Assembly: GCA_020430865.1 (NCBI GenBank)
Contig: JAGQIY010001497.1
Location: 1 to 16,705, forward strand
From: Myxococcales bacterium
Lineage (GTDB): Bacteria; Myxococcota; Polyangia; Polyangiales; Polyangiaceae
Direction: 5' to 3'
Length of the DNA: 16,705 nucleotides
Part shown: positions 1 through 7,192 of the stretch, piece by piece
Position numbering within the stretch: the first letter of the stretch is position 1
How the letters are laid out: each line of letters opens with the position of its first letter
Translations under genes and position numbers: made by a program
Notes under the pieces: model-generated
Databases searched by the model: none
The model's input: the letters and a program-made list of their open reading frames with translations, nothing else
What the model was told of the DNA's origin: nothing

Positions 1-1158
1 CACGTCGCTGCGCAGCCTGTAGTTCTTGCGCCGTAATGTCTGGATCGAGATGTCTCGGCGTTTCAGCTCGCTGGCGACGTACTCCGCATCTTCCTTGGTG
101 AAGTCCGAGCTTGCGACGATCTCGTCCAGGATGAATGGAGCCGCCTTCTTGCCCGCGGCGACCACGGACTCGTGGTCGTTGCGGTCGACGCCGAGACCAA
201 CTGAGCCGCCAGTTCCCGACGGAAGTAATAGGCGGTCGAGGAAGTAGTACTCGTTGTACTCGATGGGCAGCATCACGAAGTCGTGCCCCGGCGAGCGCAG
301 CCCCGTGGCGGTCATGTTGAAGTTGAGGCTGTCGATGCGCTTGCCCCACATCACCTTCAGCTCGTTGCCGGCGACGCTGACCGCGAAGCGCCGCCGCACC
401 ACGTAGGCCATCAGCCAGTTCGAGCTGAGACCGTCGTTCGTCGTCTCGAGGTAGGCGTACAAGAATGCGGGCACCTTGGCGTCGGTGAACGCCAGGTTCA
501 GCGCGTTGAGCTGCTTGTTGTAGTCGAGGTACAGCTCCTCGGTCGGCTTCGTCTTGCTCATGGCGATGGTGGCGCTCACGACGTCCGACAGGCGGTTGTA
601 CGCCGCGTCGCCGGTTTGCTTCTGCACCGCCGGGCTCAGCAGCTTGTCCGTGAATGGCTTGGTGTCCTGAGCCTTGTCGACTGCGACGACGAAGCCGGTG
701 AGCGGCTCGTCCAGCGCTTCGCCGAGGGGTGTCGCGAGGAAGGCGTCTTCCGGCGTGGGCTCGAGCTTCTTGTAGAGCAAGACGCCGCCGACCAGGATCA
801 CGCAAAGCCCGAGACTGATGAACGTCACCAGGCTGGGGAGGCGAGTCGAAGCCCTGGGCACCTCCGCGGACTCCCGTAGCTCGGAGAAGCGCTGCGCGAC
901 GGCGAGCGCATCCTGAACGTCGACATCCTTGCCGCGAGGATGCAGTTGCAGGAACGCGGCCTGCAACACGTGCTCCGGGCTCGCCTCCAGCAAGTCGGCG
1001 CGCGCGCTGTCGAGCGCTCGTTTCATGCCTCGCCTCACCCGCCCCCTGAGCAGCGGGTCGATGTTGGCGACGGTCAGGTGGCTCGCGTCAGTGAGGCCGA
1101 GCTCGTCGGCGCGGACGAGCGCCATCAGGGTGTGTGACTGTACGGTTCCCAGGGCCAC
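1..1158 (-). CDS. Single-pass membrane protein of unknown function (partial, C-terminus beyond left edge)
   Basis: The minus strand stays open for 386 codons from a GTG at 1158 to the window edge, with coding-like codon use, so the gene is real but truncated by the window. The first ~105 residues look cytoplasmic and helical (LMALVRADELGLTDASHL near the start). One hydrophobic segment at about residues 108-129 (LVTFISLGLCVILVGGVLLY) is a clear transmembrane helix, and the remaining ~255 residues seen would lie outside the cytoplasm. A GGAGGA sits three bases before the GTG, which is a short spacing; the ATG at codon 12 (1125) is the alternative start. A run of rare codons, CTA-TTA-CTT, lies at 223-231. 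It starts 42 bases after the fpr stop on the same strand, so co-transcription is likely. I do not recognise the family. Confidence 0.75.
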   Translation of the reverse strand, partial: MALGTVQSHTLMALVRADELGLTDASHLTVANIDPLLRGRVRRGMKRALDSARADLLEASPEHVLQAAFLQLHPRGKDVDVQDALAVAQRFSELRESAEVPRASTRLPSLVTFISLGLCVILVGGVLLYKKLEPTPEDAFLATPLGEALDEPLTGFVVAVDKAQDTKPFTDKLLSPAVQKQTGDAAYNRLSDVVSATIAMSKTKPTEELYLDYNKQLNALNLAFTDAKVPAFLYAYLETTNDGLSSNWLMAYVVRRRFAVSVAGNELKVMWGKRIDSLNFNMTATGLRSPGHDFVMLPIEYNEYYFLDRLLLPSGTGGSVGLGVDRNDHESVVAAGKKAAPFILDEIVASSDFTKEDAEYVASELKRRDISIQTLRRKNYRLRSDV

Positions 1159-1175
1159 GGGTCCTCCGTGAGGCA

Positions 1176-1190
1176 GCGCGCTCAGCGCGC
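1176..1190 (-). promoter_or_regulatory. GC hairpin between fpr and the downstream membrane-protein gene
   Basis: GCGCGC, a three-base loop and GCGCGC form a six-pair all-G/C stem in the 42-base gap between two minus-strand genes. No T-run follows on the minus strand, so it is not a standard intrinsic terminator. It sits 8 bases upstream of the GGAGGA ribosome-binding site of the next gene and could affect its translation or mRNA stability. Confidence 0.4.
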
Positions 1191-1200
1191 AGAGAGAGCA

Positions 1201-1929
1201 CTACCAATATTTCTCTGAGGAAATATGCCCTGGCTTGCGCACGCGGTGCTTGATCAGGCCGAGGGGCTTCAGCGCCTCGTGGGTATCATCGATCATCCGG
1301 GGATTGCCGCACAAGAGCACGTGGCTGTGCTCGGGTTCGAGCTCGGCGCCCGCCAGCGCCTGCAGCCTGCCGTCGGCGAGAGCCGCAGGGATCCGTCCGG
1401 CGGCCTCCCCGGGCGCGGGCTCTTCCCGGCTCACACAGCGCAAGTAGCGAAAGTTCCCGCGCTTTGTCTCGAGCTCCCGCAGCTCGTCCGCGTACGCGAA
1501 GTGGGCTCGCTCCCTCACCCCGTGCACCAGGAAGACGCGCTGGAAATGCCCCCACAGCTCGGCGTCCCGGAGCATCGAGATGAACGGTCCGAGCCCCGTG
1601 CCCGTGGCGAGCAGCCAGGCGTCGCGAGCCTCTGGCACGTAGTTCAGGGTGAAGAAGCCCTGGGGCTTGGGGTCTAGCTCCAGCGCGTCGCCTGGCCTGA
1701 GTCCGAAGAGGCTGGGGGTGAGGGCGCCCCCGGAGACTTCGGTGACGTAGAACTCCAGCGCCTGACCCGGCGCCGAAGCGGCCGAATACGAGCGGCGGAT
1801 CGGGCCCTGTGGGGTGTCCACGCCGAAGTTGAAGAACTGTCCCGCTGCGAACTGGGGCGTGGCATCCAGGCGAAAAGTCGCCAGACCCGGTGCCCAGTCG
1901 TGGCGTTCGATCAGCGTGACGGTGCTCAT
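1201..1929 (-). CDS. fpr: Ferredoxin/flavodoxin-NADP+ reductase
   Basis: A 242-residue FAD enzyme that moves electrons between NADPH and ferredoxin or flavodoxin in the cytoplasm. Visible landmarks are the FAD-binding RxYS motif (RSYS, residues 46-49), a pyrophosphate-binding ATGTGLGPF (108-116), the NADP-domain CGNPRM (207-212) and a C-terminal EKYW whose terminal aromatic residue is typical of the short bacterial subclass. Length matches the family (about 250). The start is the ATG at 1929, where homology-like sequence begins; an in-frame extension to 1995 would overlap the upstream gene and looks non-coding. No strong ribosome-binding site is visible. It lies 55 bases after the lipase-like gene on the same strand. 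Likely roles are oxidative-stress defence or supply of reductant to ferredoxin-dependent enzymes. Confidence 0.93.
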   Translation of the reverse strand: MSTVTLIERHDWAPGLATFRLDATPQFAAGQFFNFGVDTPQGPIRRSYSAASAPGQALEFYVTEVSGGALTPSLFGLRPGDALELDPKPQGFFTLNYVPEARDAWLLATGTGLGPFISMLRDAELWGHFQRVFLVHGVRERAHFAYADELRELETKRGNFRYLRCVSREEPAPGEAAGRIPAALADGRLQALAGAELEPEHSHVLLCGNPRMIDDTHEALKPLGLIKHRVRKPGHISSEKYW

Positions 1930-1984
1930 TGCACGAGGGGACTTAGCGACGCACCGTGTGGCTGGCAAGCGACGTTCGGCTGCA

Positions 1985-2806
1985 TCAAGCCGCATCTCGC
2001 TTCAGGAACGCGATCGCCGGCTCGGCCACGGAGCGCGAGAAGAGCAAGCCGAAATGACCGAGGTGGGGCACCTCGATGTCTTCGCCCCCGCGGGACGTCA
2101 GATACGAAGTCGACTTGGGGTGCACTACGTTGTTGTGGTTCGAGTAGATGCTCAGCACCGGCACGCCGGCCTCGAGCGTCGCCTGCTCCTTCAAGAGCTG
2201 GGAGCCGACTTTCAGGTCCGTGCCGGATGCGCCCAGGATTGGGCCACGGAACAGCACGCCCGCGTGGGGCGAGCCGATGGTCACGATGCGGCCGAGTAGC
2301 TCCGGACGTCGCGCGGCGAGATCCATCGCGACGAGGCCGCCCAGGCTGTGACATACCAGATCGACCTGAGGCGCGTGCGTTTCCTCTAGGACACGTTCGC
2401 AGAAGGCCTCGAGGCGTCGCGAGCTGTCGCGCACGCTGGCCAGGAACCAGTAGTTGATGCCGTAGCAGGGGCCGAGCCCTGCCGCCGCGAAGCGCCTGGC
2501 GAGCCAGATGAAATCCACGCGGTTTTGCCCGTAGCCGTGGACGCAGACGATCGGCCGCGGGGCGGCGGCGCTGGCGTCCGACGGGGGGCGGGGCGAGCTC
2601 AGGCGGCGACCCAGCGCGAAGTACAGCGGCAGCAGCGGCTGCACCCAGAGCACACACCACCACTCGAACAGCAGGCTGCGCGTGGCTTCCCCGGGAGAGC
2701 GCGGATCGACGTGGGCGTTCATCGCCCAGTAACTGAGGCGCAGGTAGAGCAACGCCCCCAGGGCGAAGCTCGCGTAGGCGAGGAGCACCAACAGCAGCAC
2801 CCGCAT
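1985..2806 (-). CDS. Membrane-anchored lipase-like alpha/beta hydrolase
   Basis: A 273-residue protein of the alpha/beta-hydrolase fold resembling bacterial triacylglycerol lipases/esterases. The N-terminus is hydrophobic (residues 2-24, MRVLLLVLLAYASFALGALL), with a second hydrophobic stretch around 46-66, so the enzyme is probably membrane-anchored. The oxyanion-hole region is VHGYGQN (89-95), the nucleophile elbow is HSLGG (153-157, Ser154), and the likely catalytic His is in VPHLGHFG (247-253). The loop that usually carries the acid, of the form YSxxDxxVxP, reads YSNHNNVVHP (221-230), with Asn225 in place of Asp. The ATG at 2806 was chosen because the hydrophobic anchor begins there; an upstream extension to 3088 is low-complexity and crosses the promoter region. 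First gene of the minus-strand group. Confidence 0.85.
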   Translation of the reverse strand: MRVLLLVLLAYASFALGALLYLRLSYWAMNAHVDPRSPGEATRSLLFEWWCVLWVQPLLPLYFALGRRLSSPRPPSDASAAAPRPIVCVHGYGQNRVDFIWLARRFAAAGLGPCYGINYWFLASVRDSSRRLEAFCERVLEETHAPQVDLVCHSLGGLVAMDLAARRPELLGRIVTIGSPHAGVLFRGPILGASGTDLKVGSQLLKEQATLEAGVPVLSIYSNHNNVVHPKSTSYLTSRGGEDIEVPHLGHFGLLFSRSVAEPAIAFLKRDAA

Positions 2807-2900
2807 CACGGGAGCCTGCCTTGCCTGGCCTGTCGGCGAACAGGCTTTCGGAGCCAGATCGGGCAACGCAGCGCGCTGCGGCCGGCGACCCGGTGGCCCA

Positions 2901-2921
2901 GAATGCTTCAGGAATGTTTCA
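2901..2921. promoter_or_regulatory. Tandem direct repeat in the divergent promoter region
   Basis: Two copies of GAATGYTTCA (2901-2910 and 2912-2921) differ at one base and are offset by 11 bases, one helical turn. They lie in the 291-base gap between the divergent lipase-like gene and the 3098 gene, about 95 bases from the first start and 175 from the second. On the minus strand the pair reads TGAARCATTC twice and includes a TTGAAA that could be a -35 element. This looks like a site for a regulator binding as two subunits on one DNA face. The rest of 2807-3097 shows no convincing gene. Confidence 0.4.
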
Positions 2922-3097
2922 AGCCTGGCGGGTTCCTGGTCTGGACGGCTGACCGCAGCGAGGAACGCCGCTATTTCCACGGCTTCTGCGGCGCGCTTCC
3001 GAGGCGGACTCGCGTTGACGGCGGGGAGCGCGCTGGGCAAGCTGGCGCTTCGCGCACGACGCAGCCTGCGAGCCGGGGTCATGCCCAAGGAGCTTCG

Positions 3098-3724
3098 ATG
3101 TCATCTTGGAAGAAAGTGAAGAACCTGTTCTGGCAGTCCGAGGGCGGCGAGGCGCCAACGCCGGAGAGCAACCCTGAGGAGATGTCGGACGAAGACTTCG
3201 CGGCGTTCCTCGAGGCTGACGAGTTCTCGGTGCCGACCGAGCAGAGCGCGCCCGTCGCAGTGGGTAGCGTCCAGGTGACCACGGGCGCCAACGGCGTCGA
3301 GATCGACTTCCAGGATCAGTACGACGAAGCCGGGATCCCGGACACCGATGAGGTGGAGCAGCTGGAGAAGTTCCTCTCCGGGCTCGATCAGTCGTTGCCA
3401 CAGACCTCACGGCTCGCCGCCGCGCAGGCGTTCCTGGGCGCCATCGGCAAGAGCAAGGACGACGTGCTGCGGGACGCCGAGCGCAAGATCCGCACGGTTC
3501 ACGGCATCCTCCAGGCCAAGGAGCACGAGTCCCACGGCACGGTGCAGGCCATCCAGGGCGAGATCGACCAGCTGAGTGCCCAGATCGAGGAGCGCCGCCA
3601 GCGCATCCAGGCCATTCAGCAGGAGCTCGAGGGCGTGCGGCACTGTTGCCGCGTGGAAGAGGGACGGCTGCAGGCGGCGCGCGTCTTCTTTGGGCACGTG
3701 CAACAACCACCGCCTCAGGGCTGA
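3098..3724 (+). CDS. Small coiled-coil protein with a PspA-like N-terminal helix
   Basis: A 208-residue protein, not a family I can name. It starts with SSWKKVKNLFWQ, a short basic and aromatic stretch that could form an amphipathic membrane-binding helix and that recurs in the PspA-like protein encoded next. Residues 17-90 are acidic and probably disordered. Residues ~105-195 are helical with heptad-like Gln/Glu/Ile spacing, consistent with a coiled coil. The C-terminus is Gln/Pro-rich. The start is set by AAGGAG at 3087-3092, well spaced from the ATG at 3098; the frame is open further upstream but with non-coding-like sequence. Cytoplasmic or peripheral to the inner membrane by prediction. 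A gap of 124 bases separates it from the PspA-like gene; I infer that it is a partner of that protein. Confidence 0.85.
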   Translation: MSSWKKVKNLFWQSEGGEAPTPESNPEEMSDEDFAAFLEADEFSVPTEQSAPVAVGSVQVTTGANGVEIDFQDQYDEAGIPDTDEVEQLEKFLSGLDQSLPQTSRLAAAQAFLGAIGKSKDDVLRDAERKIRTVHGILQAKEHESHGTVQAIQGEIDQLSAQIEERRQRIQAIQQELEGVRHCCRVEEGRLQAARVFFGHVQQPPPQG

Positions 3725-3744
3725 GCCAGCGGGCAAACAACGCG

Positions 3745-3757
3745 CCTCACCCCCAAA
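3745..3757 (+). repeat. 13-base repeat word, copy A (intergenic)
   Basis: CCTCACCCCCAAA, on the plus strand between the 3098 and 3849 genes. Three more exact copies occur in the window, at 9096-9108, 10618-10630 and 12129-12141. Confidence 0.5.
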
Positions 3758-3805
3758 AACAAGATTGTTCGTTCGCTCGGGGATCCGAGCATCACATAGG
3801 GGATC
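3758..3805. promoter_or_regulatory. Possible control region of the PspA-like gene
   Basis: In the 124-base gap before the PspA-like gene three small symmetric elements follow one another. There is a dyad AACAAGATTGTT (3758-3769), a five-pair hairpin CTCGG/CCGAG (3776-3780 and 3785-3789), and a direct repeat GGGGATC at 3779-3785 and 3799-3805, offset 20 bases (two helical turns). No T-run follows the hairpin, so it is not a clear terminator. No -24/-12 (sigma-54) promoter of the enterobacterial psp type was found. A promoter or operator role is inference. Confidence 0.3.
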
Positions 3806-3848
3806 ACGTCTCGGAGAGGCGTGACGCGAGAGAGAAAGCTAGGAATCG

Positions 3849-4595
3849 ATGAGTGTTGCAGGACGCTTCTGGAACTTCGTGAAAGGGCTCTTCTGGCAGG
3901 GACAACGCAGCCTCGAGCAGGCGAACCCCGAGGCCGTCTACATGATGGCCATCCAGAAGATGAAGGTGAACTACCAGGAGATGCACAAGGCGGTGGGCAA
4001 GCTCGCTGCCGAGCGCAATCGCCTGCGCGCCTTGATTCAGGGCAAGACCTCGCAGCTCGCCGAGATCGAGCGCGACCTCGAGGGCGCGCTGCTGGAGGCG
4101 GAGGCCGGCAATCCCGAGGCCGCCGAGCTCGGCGAAGACCTGCTCAACGAGAAGGAGGCCCTCGAAGCCGAGATCGGTACCGTGCGGCAAGAGCTCTCGC
4201 GGAGCGAGGAGCTGGTCAGCGAGTACCTGAGCAAGCTCAGAGACCTGGAGAGCAAGACCAAGGCCATGGAGTCCAAGAAGGACGCCATGATCGCGAAGCT
4301 GCAGAGCGCCCAGGCACGCAAGGCCTTCGGCGACATGATGAGCGGCATGAGCACCAGCGCCGAGGAGGCGGCGGTCAGCGACATCGACAAGTACATCGAG
4401 GGCGTCGCGGCTCAGGCGGACATCACCGACGAGATGAGCGGTGCGACCCGGGAGGCCAAGCGCAAGAAGCTGCGTGAGTCGGCGCGCACGCGGCAGAGCA
4501 AGAGCAAGTTCCAGGAGATGCTCGAGGCGCGCAAGGCCGCTGCTGGTGGCGGGGGCGGCGGAGCCAAGCAAGTCGAGAAAGGCGGGATCGGCTGA
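3849..4595 (+). CDS. PspA/IM30-like membrane-associated protein
   Basis: A 248-residue protein of the PspA/IM30 type, a family that binds the cytoplasmic face of the inner membrane, polymerises and stabilises damaged membrane; structurally the family belongs with ESCRT-III. Residues 1-18 (RFWNFVKGLFWQGQRS) fit the amphipathic membrane-binding helix. They are followed by EQANPEAVYMMAIQKMK, matching the family pattern of a loop then helix 1, and by a long charged coiled-coil to about residue 190. The tail contains six consecutive glycines (about 236-241). Length is normal for the family (about 220-260). AGGA at 3841-3844 lies upstream of the ATG. The stop overlaps the next start by one base (TGATG at 4593-4597), so translation is probably coupled to the solute-binding/OmpA gene. 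Confidence 0.85.
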   Translation: MSVAGRFWNFVKGLFWQGQRSLEQANPEAVYMMAIQKMKVNYQEMHKAVGKLAAERNRLRALIQGKTSQLAEIERDLEGALLEAEAGNPEAAELGEDLLNEKEALEAEIGTVRQELSRSEELVSEYLSKLRDLESKTKAMESKKDAMIAKLQSAQARKAFGDMMSGMSTSAEEAAVSDIDKYIEGVAAQADITDEMSGATREAKRKKLRESARTRQSKSKFQEMLEARKAAAGGGGGGAKQVEKGGIG

Positions 4596-6211
4596 TGGCC
4601 GCGGGAAGACCAGGTCCCGCGCTCACCGTGGGGATCCCGCTGGTGATCCTCGCGGCAGGTGGTTACTTCGGCTACACGAAATTCATCAAGCCGGCCATGG
4701 ACGAGAAGGAATCCAAGGCCAAGGAAGAGAAACTCGGGAAGTCGACGTCGCTGTCCGGCAAGCAGTACGGCACGATGATCAAGATGGCCGGCGACCCCTG
4801 GTCGGGCTACAGCACTTTCCGTAAGGAACCACAGCTCGAGCAAGAACTGGCCAAGAGCGACATCGGCATCGCCTACTTCGACGACGAGAAGTACTACGAT
4901 CAGAACGAGCGCATGAAGGCGCTCGCCGCGGGGGACCTCGACGTCGTGCTGACGACCGTGGATGCGTTCCTGCAGCACGGCGCCAAGCACAAGAAGGACG
5001 GCCTGTACCCAGGGGTCATCATCTGGGGCATCGACGAGAGCAATGGCGGCGACGCCATCTTCCTGTCCAAGGACAAGAAGAGCTTCGACGACGTGAAGCC
5101 GAGCGACAAAGTCTGCTACTCCGCTGGCACGCCCAGCGAACACCTCTGGGACTTCGCGAGCCTCTCCTTCACCGCGCTCGAGAGCGTGAAGGCCGACGCC
5201 GGCGTCGTGGCCAAGGACTGCTGGGAGAAGCTCGAGAAGGGCGAGGTGCAGGTCGCTGTGCTGTGGCAGCCGTTCACTGCCATCGCCGAGAAGGCGGGCT
5301 ACCCCAAGGTGTTCGCAACGGGTGGTCAGGCGGACGACGTGATCGTCGACGTCGCGGTCGCAAACCGCGACTACGTGATCAAGAACAAGGGCGCCCTGGA
5401 GAAGCTGACCCAGAGCTACTTCAAGGTGATCGACGGCTACCTCAAGGACCCCGCCGCCCACGGCAAGTTCATCACCGCTGACTGCGGGCCAGACTGCAAT
5501 GGCGACCAGGCGCTCGGCACCGCGGTGCTCAAGGGCATCGACTTCCTCGACTACCAGGAGAACATGTGTCTCTGGTGGGGACAGTGCGGGAAGCCGGCGA
5601 AGATGGTGGATCGCATCGGCCGCACCGGGCGCTTGCTGCAAGCCAAGAACAAGCTCTCTGCGGGTGACATGCCGAAGCCGGCCGACGTGCTCAACGACTC
5701 CTTCCTGCTCACCATCAAATCCGCAATGGATATGAAGGCCAAGCTGGCGGCGGAGGTCGCTGGCAAGGACTCCAAGGAGGCGGAGGCCAAGCTCGAAGCC
5801 AAGGAGAAGGAGTACACCTACGCGGCGGAGAAGGCGAAGGACGACAAGAGCGCGACCATCGGCACCCTCAACCTCCCAAGCATCTATTTCCAGGAGGGCA
5901 AGGCCAGCCTGGATCCCAACGCCGAGAGCGTGGTCGACACCATCGGCGACCGCCTGAAGAGCTTCCCCGCGCTGTGCGTCCACGTCTGGGGCCACACCAA
6001 CAGCGTGGGAAACGCCGCCTCCAACAAGACGCTGAGCGAGAAGCGCGCGAAGTCGATCGTCGAGTACCTGCAGCAGAGGGACGCGTCGTCGTTCCCCGCG
6101 TCGCGCTTCGACGTGCGGGGCTTCGGCTCCGAGCAGCCGGTGATGAAGGACGGCGTGGAGGACAAGAACGCCAGCCGCCGCACCGAGTTCAAGCTCTTCA
6201 ACTGCAACTGA
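4595..6211 (+). CDS. Inner-membrane-anchored solute-binding protein fused to an OmpA peptidoglycan-binding domain
   Basis: A 538-residue periplasmic protein. Residues 9-28 form an N-terminal membrane anchor without a visible lipobox. Residues ~55-350 resemble a periplasmic solute-binding domain of the NMT1/SsuA or phosphate-binding type, with a GDLDVVLTTVDAF stretch typical of these. Paired cysteines (297/301 and 325/331) could form disulfides. Residues ~375-417 are a charged helix, probably coiled coil. Residues ~425-538 are an OmpA C-terminal domain: IYFQEGKASLD, GHTNSVG, NKTLSEKRAKSIVEYL, RFDVRGFGSEQP and a closing ASRRTEFKLF. The usual GHTD is GHTN here. The start overlaps the PspA-like stop. 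No transporter permease or ATPase is nearby, so sensing or tethering seems likelier than uptake. Confidence 0.87.
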   Translation: MAAGRPGPALTVGIPLVILAAGGYFGYTKFIKPAMDEKESKAKEEKLGKSTSLSGKQYGTMIKMAGDPWSGYSTFRKEPQLEQELAKSDIGIAYFDDEKYYDQNERMKALAAGDLDVVLTTVDAFLQHGAKHKKDGLYPGVIIWGIDESNGGDAIFLSKDKKSFDDVKPSDKVCYSAGTPSEHLWDFASLSFTALESVKADAGVVAKDCWEKLEKGEVQVAVLWQPFTAIAEKAGYPKVFATGGQADDVIVDVAVANRDYVIKNKGALEKLTQSYFKVIDGYLKDPAAHGKFITADCGPDCNGDQALGTAVLKGIDFLDYQENMCLWWGQCGKPAKMVDRIGRTGRLLQAKNKLSAGDMPKPADVLNDSFLLTIKSAMDMKAKLAAEVAGKDSKEAEAKLEAKEKEYTYAAEKAKDDKSATIGTLNLPSIYFQEGKASLDPNAESVVDTIGDRLKSFPALCVHVWGHTNSVGNAASNKTLSEKRAKSIVEYLQQRDASSFPASRFDVRGFGSEQPVMKDGVEDKNASRRTEFKLFNCN

Positions 6212-6226
6212 GCGCGAGCGAGATGC

Positions 6227-6266
6227 CCAAGTCCGCTGACTACCTCCATCGGCGGGCTTGGCTTTT
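6227..6266 (+). terminator. Possible intrinsic terminator or attenuator after the solute-binding/OmpA gene
   Basis: A ten-pair stem with one G-T wobble joins 6227-6236 (CCAAGTCCGC) to 6252-6261 (GCGGGCTTGG). It has a 15-base loop and is followed by CTTTT. It sits 16 bases after the stop, in the 83-base gap before the next plus-strand gene. The T-run is short, so it may only partly end transcription and would lower expression of downstream genes. Confidence 0.4.
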
Positions 6267-6294
6267 CCCCGCGCTGCAGTAGATCCTGACGAAC

Positions 6295-7173
6295 GTGGCT
6301 CCCGTCACTCCGCTACCCACCTGGAAGGACCGACTGAAGGCCTGCTTCAGCTGGCGCCACCGGTTCCTGCACGTCTTCGGGGTGCCAGCGGCGGCGGGAG
6401 CGGCGGCCGCGGTCGCGACCAGCGCGATGCTGACTCCCGACGCGGCACCAGGCCTCGGTATGCTGGTGGCGGGGGTGGGGACGGCGCTCTACGGCTACTT
6501 CGTCACTGCCGGCTTCGACAAGAAGCTGAATCAAGCGCTGATCGACGAAGCCAAGCAGGAAGACGTGCAGGAGGAGTATCAGGAACTCCAGAACGCCGTC
6601 TACAACGCCGAGCCCGCGCTGCGTCCAGTGCTCGAGCGCATCCTCTACTACTACAACAACATCGAGTCGGTGTACGCGGACGGCGCGAGCGACACCGTCG
6701 AGGCGGTGCTCGAGAGCTCCCGGGAGGACGTGAAGGGCCTCCGGGATCGGGCCCTGGGTCTGGTCAACTTGCACCGCCGCCTGAGCGCGGTGATCGCCCA
6801 GAGCGACGCGGGCTACCTCAAGCAGGAGCTGAACCGCATGGAGCGGGAGCTCGCGCGGACGCCCGAAGGCCCGGTGCGGGACGCGTTGCTCGCCGCTCAC
6901 GAGTCCACCGAGCGCACGCTCAAGCAGTGGACGGCGGCGCTCGAGAAGCAGCACCAGATCCGCAGCGTGCTCACCGTGATCGAGTCGAACCTGCAGGAGT
7001 TCAAGCTGGCCATGGAGCTGCGCAAGGCGGACGCGGCCATGGGCGCCAACCAGGGCCACAACGTGAACGAGCTGCAGCAGCGCCTGATCGCTGCCGGGCG
7101 CGCTTGCGATGAGCTGGTCGGACGCACCAGCATCATGGGGGACCGCCGCAGCCGGCGCGTCTCCAGCTACTGA
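6295..7173 (+). CDS. Two-TM coiled-coil membrane protein of unknown function
   Basis: A 292-residue protein. An N-terminal basic stretch is followed by two hydrophobic segments (about 27-46, alanine-rich, and 53-73), then a long helical region (75-285) with heptad-like patterns, such as ELNRMERELARTPEGPV and TLKQWTAALEKQHQIRSVL. The predicted shape is an inner-membrane hairpin with a large cytoplasmic coiled coil. This architecture resembles XpaC/TelA-neighbourhood proteins of tellurite/stress loci, but I see no diagnostic motif and do not assign it. The start is GTG at 6295, because an in-frame TAG lies at 6280-6282 and only CTG 6286 or GTG 6295 precede the first hydrophobic segment. No clear ribosome-binding site. 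It lies between the solute-binding/OmpA and AAA genes on the same strand. Confidence 0.8.
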   Translation: MAPVTPLPTWKDRLKACFSWRHRFLHVFGVPAAAGAAAAVATSAMLTPDAAPGLGMLVAGVGTALYGYFVTAGFDKKLNQALIDEAKQEDVQEEYQELQNAVYNAEPALRPVLERILYYYNNIESVYADGASDTVEAVLESSREDVKGLRDRALGLVNLHRRLSAVIAQSDAGYLKQELNRMERELARTPEGPVRDALLAAHESTERTLKQWTAALEKQHQIRSVLTVIESNLQEFKLAMELRKADAAMGANQGHNVNELQQRLIAAGRACDELVGRTSIMGDRRSRRVSSY

Positions 7174-7192
7174 TTCAGAAGAGGCAATGACC

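Noticed and set aside
283..879. Plus-strand open frame (198 codons) opposite the left-edge gene
   Set aside because: The minus-strand frame is longer, has a ribosome-binding site and a clean transmembrane helix; the plus product is Val/His/Arg-rich without pattern.
2807..3088. N-terminal extension of the lipase-like protein to a TTG at 3088
   Set aside because: The extra ~94 residues are Arg/Pro/Ala low-complexity, would bury the hydrophobic anchor inside the protein and would cover the divergent promoter region.
4412..5995. Long antisense open frame (527 codons) opposite the solute-binding/OmpA gene
   Set aside because: It covers a gene with clear domain motifs. Its translation is rich in Leu, Val, His and Gly, as expected from the reverse of a GC-rich coding strand, and shows no domain.
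6223..6282. Nineteen-residue open frame after the solute-binding/OmpA gene
   Set aside because: It overlaps the hairpin and has only a weak GAG upstream; nothing supports translation.
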